Shown here piece by piece: positions 1 to 4,350 of a DNA stretch of 5,011 bases (the stretch's first letter is position 1; each line of letters opens with the position of its first letter). Origin of the DNA: DASUPK01 sp036377415 (GTDB lineage Bacteria; Actinomycetota; Thermoleophilia; Solirubrobacterales; 70-9). The position numbers were made by a program, and so were the translations under genes. Below the pieces are notes generated by a model. That model was not told the DNA's origin and did no database searches. It saw only the letters and a list, made by a program, of their open reading frames with translations. The DNA lies in NCBI GenBank assembly GCA_036377415.1, contig DASUYK010000079.1, positions 1-5,011 of the forward strand, read 5' to 3'.

Positions 1-69
1 GGCGACCACCAGCGCGATCAGGCTGAGGACGAGACCAGGCGACAGGTGCTGCTTGGTCCTTTTGATCAT
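1..69 (-). CDS. N-terminal fragment of a secreted or membrane protein (signal peptide only)
   Basis: Only the first 23 codons are in the window; the gene runs off the left edge. The visible peptide has a basic start (MIKRTKQH) followed by a hydrophobic run (LVLSLIALVVA), the pattern of a signal peptide or membrane anchor. The ATG is chosen because a GGGGAGG Shine-Dalgarno sequence lies a few bases upstream (74-80, minus strand). From family memory, the 'LSP-LV-ALIA' pattern is common on exported proteins of Thermoleophilia, where it usually continues to a small-residue cleavage site. That cleavage region is outside the window, so the mature protein and its role cannot be judged. The leader carries a perfect inverted repeat at 92-112. 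Confidence 0.7.
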   Translation of the reverse strand, partial: MIKRTKQHLSPGLVLSLIALVVA

Positions 70-91
70 CTTTCCTCCCCCTCTCGGGAAT

Positions 92-112
92 TAGAAGGCA
101 ACGAGCCTTCTA
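92..112 (-). repeat. Perfect 8-bp inverted repeat (TAGAAGGC / GCCTTCTA, 5-nt loop)
   Basis: The arms at 92-99 and 105-112 are exactly complementary and separated by five bases. The repeat lies between tRNA-Asp and the Shine-Dalgarno sequence of the exported-protein gene. No T-run follows on either strand, so it is not a standard intrinsic terminator. It could be a leader hairpin, the end of the tRNA-Asp transcript, or a two-fold symmetric operator; the sequence alone does not decide. Confidence 0.6.
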
Positions 113-223
113 CGGCCCGTCATGCCAGCGCAAACCCGCCCCCTCTGCGTTAGTTGCGGCCGATGGCCGGCCTGGCCCGAGCTGAGCGGTCCAGGTTGCG
201 GCGTTCAAAGGGGATTCGCCTAA

Positions 224-297
<74 letters not shown>

Positions 298-304
298 ATA
301 TTCG

Positions 305-325
305 GCGGCGGTTCGTGGCCGCCGC
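305..325 (-). other. GC-rich hairpin between cold-shock gene and tRNA-Asp
   Basis: The arms GCGGCGG and CCGCCGC (plus-strand 305-311 and 319-325) form a perfect 7-bp GC stem with a 7-nt loop. It lies 27 bases after the cold-shock stop codon and 7 bases before the mature 5' end of tRNA-Asp. No U-tract follows, so it is at best a non-canonical terminator. It may instead be a 3'-end stabilising structure or a processing signal in a joint transcript. Confidence 0.5.
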
Positions 326-352
326 ATGTACCGATCAGCGTAGCGGCGAAAG

Positions 353-562
353 CTATCCGGCGAGCTCCTGCACGTTGGTCGCGACCGGGCCCTTCGGACC
401 CTCCTCGGACTCGTAGGAGACCCGGACCCCGTCGTTCAGCGAGCGATAGCCGTCGCCCGAGATCGAGGAGAAGTGGACGAACAGGTCCTTGGTGCCGTCG
501 TCCGGCGTGATGAATCCGAAGCCCTTCTCGTTGCTGAACCACTTGACGGTGCCTTCTGCCAT
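353..562 (-). CDS. cspA: Cold-shock protein (CspA family, single CSD)
   Basis: This is a 69-residue protein made of one cold-shock domain, the normal length for bacterial Csp proteins, which bind single-stranded RNA and DNA in the cytoplasm and melt RNA secondary structure. Visible hallmarks are GTVKWFSNEKGFGFI, with W8 and the RNP1 core KGFGFI at residues 13-18. RNP2 (LFVHF) is at 27-31, and the C-terminal GPVATNV strand is at 58-64. The start ATG is supported by GAGGAGG seven bases upstream. The family contains cold-induced and constitutive members and the sequence does not tell which this is. The exact paralogue letter is therefore uncertain, although the family is not. The leader holds a complement to the Shine-Dalgarno sequence. 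It is divergent from the FAH gene and upstream of tRNA-Asp. Confidence 0.96.
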   Translation of the reverse strand: MAEGTVKWFSNEKGFGFITPDDGTKDLFVHFSSISGDGYRSLNDGVRVSYESEEGPKGPVATNVQELAG

Positions 563-569
563 CGCTCAA

Positions 570-601
570 CCTCCTCGGGTAGTCCGGATGCGCGGAGGAG
601 G
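570..601 (-). promoter_or_regulatory. Shine-Dalgarno and complementary upstream segment in the cold-shock leader
   Basis: On the minus strand the Shine-Dalgarno GAGGAGG (576-570) has an exact 7-base complement, CCTCCTC (601-595), separated by 18 bases. In a transcript that includes both, the two could pair and hide the ribosome-binding site. Control of translation by leader folding is known for E. coli cspA, but this particular structure is inferred here, and purine-rich SDs find complements easily by chance. Confidence 0.4.
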
Positions 602-662
602 CGCCGTAGCACCATTTCCCTGCGCTTCTTTGACGGGGATTGGACCCCTTTGATGACGCGGG

Positions 663-668
663 AACCTA
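663..668 (-). promoter_or_regulatory. Candidate -10 box for the cold-shock gene (TAGGTT)
   Basis: TAGGTT on the minus strand fits the TANNNT -10 pattern and would give a leader of roughly 90 bases before the cold-shock ATG. Long leaders are usual for csp genes. No convincing -35 box is visible at 16-18 bases, so this is a weak call. Confidence 0.25.
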
Positions 669-700
669 CCGAACCGATCCGCCGGATGCCGCGAAGGGAC

Positions 701-706
701 TAGGGT
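701..706 (+). promoter_or_regulatory. Candidate -10 box for the FAH operon (TAGGGT)
   Basis: TAGGGT ends ten bases before the FAH ATG. No Shine-Dalgarno-like sequence lies in between, so transcription would begin within a few bases of the start codon and the mRNA would be leaderless or nearly so. No clear -35 is present. The same hexamer precedes the small ORF at 3402. Confidence 0.4.
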
Positions 707-716
707 CCGGCGAGCG

Positions 717-1562
717 ATGCGGTTGGTGACCTACAGGGGAGAGGACGGAGGCCGCGCCGGCGTCCTGACCGAGGCCGGGATCCTCGACGCCGGCGAGATC
801 CTCGGGACGGAGGCGGCGACGGTGCGCGAGCTGATCGCCACGGAGCGGCTGACGGAGCTGCGCGAGAGACTGGATGCGGAGACCGATGAAGGCGAGCCGG
901 TGCCGGACGTCGAGCTGCTACCGCCGGTCCCCGATCCGGACAAGATCGTCTGCATCGGGCTGAACTACCGCTCTCACGCTGCCGAGGCGGGGATCGATCC
1001 GCCCGACGAGCCGACGTTCTTCGCCAAGTTCCGGAACGCGCTCGCCGGCCCGGGGACGACCGTCGGGCTGCCGGCGGCGAGCGAGAAGGTCGACTACGAG
1101 GCCGAGGTGGCTTTCGTGGTCGGCCGCCGCTGCAGGGACGTGCCCGCCGAGGAAGCGATCGCCGCGGTCGCCGGCTACACGCTGCTCAACGACCTCTCGG
1201 CCAGGGACCTTCAGTTCGCGACGCCGCAGTGGATGCCGGGCAAGGTCTTCGACGGCTCGGCCCCATGCGGACCGGCCCTCGTCACACCCGACGAGGCCGG
1301 GGCGCCGGACGAGATCTCGTTCGCCCTGGACCTGAACGGCGAGCGGATGCAGGAGGCCTCGACCTCCGACCTGATCTTCCCGATCGCGGAGCTCGTCGCG
1401 AGAGTGTCGCGGTCGATGACGCTCGAGCCCGGCGACATCGTCTCGACCGGGACGCCGGCGGGCGTCGGAAGCGTCCGCATGCCGCGGGTCTGGCTGAAGC
1501 CCGGCGACGAGATCGTGATCTCCTCGCCGACGCTCGGCGAGCTGCGGACGACCCTCGCTTGA
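717..1562 (+). CDS. Fumarylacetoacetate hydrolase (FAH) family protein
   Basis: This 281-residue cytoplasmic enzyme has the FAH fold: an N-terminal non-catalytic part (1-74) followed by the catalytic domain (75-281). Family signatures are KIVCIGLNYRSHAAE (76-90), DYEAEV (126-131), GYTLLNDLSARDLQ (153-166), GKVFDGSAPCGP (175-186) and STGTPAGVG (243-251). E128, E130 and D159 are the expected divalent-metal ligands. H87 and E90 correspond to the catalytic His-Glu pair described in FAHD1-type acylpyruvases. Family members hydrolyse, decarboxylate or isomerise 2-oxo or 4-oxo acids: fumarylpyruvate and acylpyruvate hydrolysis, oxaloacetate decarboxylation, or isomerisation in homoprotocatechuate breakdown. 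No aromatic-degradation genes are nearby, so the substrate cannot be named. The ATG fits the usual MRLVTYR start; no SD is present and a -10 box lies just upstream. It overlaps the next gene by one base. Confidence 0.93.
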   Translation: MRLVTYRGEDGGRAGVLTEAGILDAGEILGTEAATVRELIATERLTELRERLDAETDEGEPVPDVELLPPVPDPDKIVCIGLNYRSHAAEAGIDPPDEPTFFAKFRNALAGPGTTVGLPAASEKVDYEAEVAFVVGRRCRDVPAEEAIAAVAGYTLLNDLSARDLQFATPQWMPGKVFDGSAPCGPALVTPDEAGAPDEISFALDLNGERMQEASTSDLIFPIAELVARVSRSMTLEPGDIVSTGTPAGVGSVRMPRVWLKPGDEIVISSPTLGELRTTLA

Positions 1563-2350
1563 TGCGCGAAGACCCGATCATCTCAGCCGCGTGGATCAAG
1601 GCGGCGCTCCTCGTCCTCGTGGGCGGCGCGCTCGGGGTAGGCGCCTATCTGCTCGTGTCCGGGGTCGACGTCGACCTTCCCGACCTCCCCGAGATGGATG
1701 AGATCGACTCCGGGACGACCAATCTCTCCGACACGACCCTCGAGGCCACCACGATCGGCCGGGAACCGGTCCCGACGTCGGCCGATCCGTTCACGTCCGC
1801 CGCATTCGCCGCGGCGCTCGCGAAGGTGAGCGAGGCGGTGGGCTCGGGCGGCCAGGCGACCCGGGTGACGCTCAACGACACCCAGACCCAGTTCTTCATT
1901 CGACGGGGCGACGACGCGGAGGCCTATTCGGTCAGGGCGGATGGCGGCGAGCTCGAGCGGCAGGAGGCGACGATCACGATCAGCGGAGCCGCCACGATCG
2001 AGGACTTCGTCTTCGGACTCGAGGCGATCAAGCCCTCGGCGATCGACAGGATGCTGGCCGAGGCCCGCAGGATGAGCGGCGCGGACGACTTCGAGGCGAC
2101 CGTCCTCGGCCTCGAGCGGCGGATCCCGTTCGGCTCGAGGGAGCTCGCCTGGACGATCAACGCCCGGGGCGCCGGCCGCAATCTCACCTACCGGGCGTCG
2201 GCGAACGGATCCCGAGTCGAGAACATCGGCGGTCGGGGGTCCCCGATCCCGCCCCAGGTGAAGGAGGCCGAGGAGCTCAACGATTGCATCCAGGCCGCCG
2301 GAGGCGACATCGACGCCGTCACCGCCTGCTTCGACCGCTTCGGGCCCTAG
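1562..2350 (+). CDS. Single-pass membrane-anchored protein of unknown function
   Basis: I do not recognise a named family. The 262-residue protein has a short N-terminal tail, one hydrophobic segment (about 9-33), and an acidic, Pro/Thr/Ser-rich linker (about 35-76). Two segments of similar layout follow: helix 77-94 with strands 99-133, then helix 144-172 with strands 177-222. The tail (228-262) is helical and has two cysteines, C242 and C256, in CIQAAGGDIDAVTAC. The larger C-terminal part probably lies outside the cytoplasmic membrane, where the two Cys could form a disulfide. The start ATG overlaps the FAH stop as TGATG and has no SD of its own, so translation is probably coupled to FAH. 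This start is preferred over in-frame upstream starts, which would run through the FAH gene and place the hydrophobic segment internally. The stop codon overlaps that of the convergent gene. Confidence 0.8.
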   Translation: MREDPIISAAWIKAALLVLVGGALGVGAYLLVSGVDVDLPDLPEMDEIDSGTTNLSDTTLEATTIGREPVPTSADPFTSAAFAAALAKVSEAVGSGGQATRVTLNDTQTQFFIRRGDDAEAYSVRADGGELERQEATITISGAATIEDFVFGLEAIKPSAIDRMLAEARRMSGADDFEATVLGLERRIPFGSRELAWTINARGAGRNLTYRASANGSRVENIGGRGSPIPPQVKEAEELNDCIQAAGGDIDAVTACFDRFGP

Positions 2351-2736
2351 CTGGAGCTTCGCGCCTCGACCAGCTGCTCGATCCGTCCGTAGACGTCGGG
2401 TGCGTGCTTCTTCAGCTTCTTCACCTCGAAATGACCGAGCGCGATCACGCGGAGGCGGGACGTCGCGGTGACGGTCGCGCTGCGCATCTCGTCGTCGAGC
2501 ATTCCCGCCTCGCCGAAGATGTCACCGGGACCGAGATCGGCGATGTGCTCGCCGTCCCGAGTGACCTCGACGGTCCCCTCCTCGATCGCCAGCAGCTCAT
2601 GCGAGAAGCTGCCCTCGCGGAGAATCACCTCCCCCTCCGGGATCTCTCTCGAGCTGGCGAATGTCGCGACCTTCCTGAGGTCGTCATCCGAGGCGTCGGC
2701 GAACAGTGGGATTCGCTTCAACTGGCTTGGGTCCAA
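2347..2736 (-). CDS. Stand-alone cyclic-nucleotide-binding domain protein (CRP/CAP_ED-like)
   Basis: This 129-residue protein consists of little more than one cNMP-binding beta-barrel. LKRIPLFADASDDDLRKVA (6-24) is the usual N-terminal helix pair. EGEVILREGSFSHELLAIEEGTVEV follows (34-58 region). The phosphate-binding cassette is GDIFGEAGMLDDEMRSATVTA (71-91), with E76, R85, S86 and A87 at the positions that contact cAMP or cGMP in family members. No helix-turn-helix follows, so it cannot be a classical CRP-type transcription factor. It may act as a ligand-sensing partner, or the pocket may be structural only. Start choice: a TTG at 2736 has GGAGGAG seven bases upstream and yields the standard domain start. 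Extending further upstream would run into the divergent gene. The stop TAG shares bases 2348-2349 with the stop of the converging gene. Confidence 0.88.
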   Translation of the reverse strand: MDPSQLKRIPLFADASDDDLRKVATFASSREIPEGEVILREGSFSHELLAIEEGTVEVTRDGEHIADLGPGDIFGEAGMLDDEMRSATVTATSRLRVIALGHFEVKKLKKHAPDVYGRIEQLVEARSSS

Positions 2737-2743
2737 GATCTCT

Positions 2744-2750
2744 CTCCTCC
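2744..2750 (-). promoter_or_regulatory. Ribosome-binding site that fixes the TTG start
   Basis: GGAGGAG on the minus strand lies seven bases before the TTG at 2736. No ATG or GTG sits at an equally good distance in this frame, so this site is the main argument for the rare TTG start of the cNMP-binding protein. Confidence 0.75.
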
Positions 2751-2811
2751 GATTCGGCGGCTTGCTTGCGGCCGCCGTTGCCGTCGAGAACGTATCCAAA
2801 AGCCGCTCGGA

Positions 2812-2817
2812 TAGAGT
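2812..2817 (+). promoter_or_regulatory. Candidate -10 box (TAGAGT) for the 124-aa protein gene
   Basis: TAGAGT fits TANNNT and would start transcription about 30 bases before the ATG at 2854, leaving room for the SD at 2837-2845. No good -35 is seen. The box overlaps one arm of a short inverted repeat, TATCC-N11-GGATA (2793-2813). Confidence 0.3.
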
Positions 2818-2853
2818 GAGACGTCCAACGGACCGCGGAGGGGAGAAACCGAC

Positions 2854-3228
2854 ATGGGCCTCATGGACAACATCAAGAAGGCGCAGGAGATGGCGCAGCA
2901 GGCCGCGCAGACGGGGGGCGCGGGTCAGATGAGCCCGTCGGCCGGCGACGCCGAGTACGCCCAGCTGGCGATGAAGCTGAACCAGAACGGGCTTCCAGGG
3001 GTCGCGACGATCAACTCGATCACCGAGTCCGGCGCCGGGTCGGATCCGGTGAACAAGGCCTACGACATCGACGTCTCGGTCGAGCTCGAGAACGGCCAGA
3101 GCTACGACACCAAGGTCTTCCAGTACCTGACGGCTGACGCGGTGAAGGCCTACCAGCCCGGCGGCAAGTTCGAGATCAAGGCCGACCCGGACGACACGAG
3201 CAAGGTGATCCTCTACGGCCAGGCATAG
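2854..3228 (+). CDS. Small soluble protein of unknown function
   Basis: The protein has 124 residues and no signal peptide or membrane segment. Residues 1-20 (MGLMDNIKKAQEMAQQAAQT) form a likely amphipathic, Gln/Ala-rich helix, followed by a Gly/Ser-rich linker. A compact beta-rich domain spans about 35-122: GVATINSITESG (49-60), YDIDVSVELENGQSYDTKVFQYL (70-92), then YQPGGKFEIKADPDDTSKVIL (100-120). The pattern 'G-A-I ... V-LENG-Y ... QPG-V--DP-D-S-V-L' resembles a small domain I have seen in actinobacterial hypothetical proteins, but I cannot name it. The ATG is backed by GGAGGGGAG eight bases upstream. It is divergent from the cNMP-binding protein; a shared regulatory region is possible but a functional link is not shown. 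Confidence 0.88.
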   Translation: MGLMDNIKKAQEMAQQAAQTGGAGQMSPSAGDAEYAQLAMKLNQNGLPGVATINSITESGAGSDPVNKAYDIDVSVELENGQSYDTKVFQYLTADAVKAYQPGGKFEIKADPDDTSKVILYGQA

Positions 3229-3306
3229 CCGCCGCAAGCCGCTAATGCGGTGGAGCGCCTGAACGATGGTCCCGCCTGGCCCGCGGCCGGATCCGCATCG
3301 GAGGAG

Positions 3307-3379
3307 TGGGCGGTGCCGGGCTCGAACCAGCGACCTCCTCGGTGTAAACGAGGCGCTCTCCCAACTGAGCTAACCGCCC
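3307..3379 (-). tRNA. tRNA-Val (anticodon TAC)
   Basis: A full 73-nt cloverleaf is visible. The acceptor stem GGGCGGT/ACCGCCC is perfectly paired, with discriminator A. The D-arm is GCTC/GAGC. The anticodon stem CCTCG/CGAGG carries loop TTTACAC, which places anticodon TAC at 3334-3336. The T-arm GCTGG/CCGGC has the TTCGAGC loop. CCA is not encoded. Its 5' end lies 22 bases from the divergent small ORF at 3402, so its promoter must extend into that ORF. Confidence 0.97.
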
Positions 3380-3388
3380 ATTGGCGCA

Positions 3389-3394
3389 TAGGGT
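3389..3394 (+). promoter_or_regulatory. Candidate -10 box (TAGGGT) for the small ORF/SDR pair
   Basis: TAGGGT ends seven bases before the GTG at 3402 and no SD intervenes, which suits a leaderless transcript. A -35 region, if any, would lie inside the tRNA-Val gene; none is recognisable. The box overlaps the proposed tRNA-Val -10 on the other strand. Confidence 0.4.
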
Positions 3395-3418
3395 AGGGCG
3401 CGTGAGACTGCTGGTCAC
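3390..3418 (-). promoter_or_regulatory. Candidate promoter of tRNA-Val (GTGACC - 17 nt - TACCCT)
   Basis: On the minus strand a GTGACC -35-like hexamer (3418-3413) is followed after exactly 17 bases by TACCCT (3395-3390). The mature tRNA begins 10 bases further on, which is where a short 5' leader would be expected. The -35 part lies inside the coding sequence of the divergent small ORF. Confidence 0.45.
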
Positions 3419-3596
3419 CAGCTCGCGCATGCCGTTCTCACTGGACGTGATCAGCAAGCTCGGCGAGTGTGGGCACGAGGTGTTCACCTGCGACAGCTCC
3501 GCCGCGGGGATCACCTGGGACGGCCAGTCGATCCCCGGCCTGCCGGCGGACGACGCGGCGTACCTGGCGAAGCTGACCGGGGAGCCGCGGGGATGA
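3402..3596 (+). CDS. Small ORF with ATP-grasp-like N-terminus (short gene or deletion remnant)
   Basis: This ORF has 64 codons from GTG. Residues 1-31 (VRLLVTSSRMPFSLDVISKL, then GECGHEVFTCD) read as a beta-alpha-beta Rossmann-like start of the type found at the N-terminus of ATP-grasp proteins (hydrophobic strand, TSSRMP turn, helix, GHEV strand). The remaining 33 residues (SSAAGITWDGQSIPGLPADDAAYLAKLTGEPRG) do not continue that fold in any way I recognise. The whole catalytic part of an ATP-grasp enzyme, hundreds of residues, is absent. GTG is preferred over the TTG 21 bases upstream because it follows a -10 box and gives the clean MRLLVT-type start. The stop overlaps the SDR start as ATGA, which suggests translational coupling. 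It could be a functional small protein or the remains of an in-frame deletion. Confidence 0.6.
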   Translation: MRLLVTSSRMPFSLDVISKLGECGHEVFTCDSSAAGITWDGQSIPGLPADDAAYLAKLTGEPRG

Positions 3597-4345
3597 ACCT
3601 GGGGATCGAGGGGCGGGTCGCGCTCGTCCTCGGCTCGAGCCGCGGGATCGGTCGGGGGATCGCGGGGGCGCTGGCACGGGAGGGGGCGCGGGTGGCGATC
3701 TCGAGCCGCTCGGCGGAGGGGTTGGAGGAGGCCGCGGGCGGGATCGAGGGCGAGGTGAAGGCCTTTGCCGCCGACACCGCGGACCTGGAGCGGCTGCGGA
3801 GGCTGCCGGGCGAGGTGACGGAGGCATTCGGCCCGGTGGAGATCCTGGTGACCAACACCGGCGGGCCGCCGGGCGGGGGCGCGCTCGACAACTCGGTGGA
3901 GGAATGGGAGGGGGCCTTCCGGTCGCTGGTGCTCGCCCCCCGCGTCCTGATCGAGGCGGTTCTGCCGGGAATGCGCGAACGGGGATGGGGGCGGATCGTC
4001 AACGTCTCGTCGAGCTCGATCCGCGAGCCAATCCCCAACCTGACGCTCTCGAACGCCAACCGGATGGCGGCTCTGGGACTGCTGGAGACATTGGCGGACG
4101 AGGTCGCGGCGGATGGGGTGACGGTTAACACCGTCGCGACCGGGATGTTCGCCACCGAGCGGCTCGCCGACCGGCACGGGTCCCTGGAGCAGGCCGAGGG
4201 GGCGGCCCGAGAGCGGGTCCCGGCGGGACGCCTGGGCACCCCCGATGAGTACGGCGACCTGGTTGCGTTCCTGTGCTCGGAGCGGGCCGCGTACCTCACC
4301 GGAGCGGTGATCCCGCTCGACGGGGGGATGCTCCGGTCGGTCTAG
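3593..4345 (+). CDS. SDR-family oxidoreductase homologue lacking the YxxxK catalytic pair
   Basis: The protein is 250 residues, the usual size of a classical short-chain dehydrogenase/reductase with a single Rossmann domain. The cofactor loop is GSSRGIGRG (14-22), and D61 follows in the AADTAD segment. The NNAG motif is replaced by NTGGPPGG (88-95). After the beta-5 strand RIVNVSSSS (134-142) the expected YxxxK reads S153-N-A-N-R157, so both the catalytic Tyr and Lys are missing while a Ser (S140) remains. C-terminal PLDGGM (241-246) is normal. The pattern NTGGPP plus PIPNLTLSN matches a known FabG-like subgroup that, from memory, is noted for lacking the full catalytic tetrad. Annotation as 3-oxoacyl-ACP reductase would therefore be unsafe. 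The ATG is chosen over an in-frame upstream GTG because it starts the standard domain and overlaps the preceding stop. It converges on lgt with a 5-base gap. Confidence 0.9.
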   Translation: MNLGIEGRVALVLGSSRGIGRGIAGALAREGARVAISSRSAEGLEEAAGGIEGEVKAFAADTADLERLRRLPGEVTEAFGPVEILVTNTGGPPGGGALDNSVEEWEGAFRSLVLAPRVLIEAVLPGMRERGWGRIVNVSSSSIREPIPNLTLSNANRMAALGLLETLADEVAADGVTVNTVATGMFATERLADRHGSLEQAEGAARERVPAGRLGTPDEYGDLVAFLCSERAAYLTGAVIPLDGGMLRSV

Positions 4346-4350
4346 CGGCC

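Noticed and set aside
635..648. GGGG-N6-CCCC hairpin in the csp/FAH intergenic region
   Set aside because: It has four base pairs only and is not extendable; too weak to call.
1229..1561. Upstream in-frame extension of the anchored protein from 1229
   Set aside because: It would overlap the FAH gene by over 300 bases with an Arg/Asp-rich shadow sequence and bury the membrane anchor. The ATG at 1562 overlaps the FAH stop.
2737..3237. Upstream in-frame extension of the cNMP-binding protein to 3237
   Set aside because: The extension is antisense to the SD-supported 124-aa gene and is not like any domain. The TTG at 2736 has its own strong SD and gives the normal domain start.
3232..3250. Possible terminator hairpin (CCGCA / TGCGG, 9-nt loop) after the 124-aa gene
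   Set aside because: It has only five pairs with a large loop and no T-run, and is expected by chance at this GC content.
3467..3592. Upstream in-frame GTG extension of the SDR
   Set aside because: It adds 42 residues unlike the family in front of a complete SDR start and overlaps the coupled small ORF in another frame.
3242..4299. Two long open frames (3242-4177 and 3511-4299) on minus, opposite the SDR
   Set aside because: Both are Arg/Pro/Ser-rich, lack motifs, and lie antisense to a clear SDR. The first also crosses tRNA-Val.
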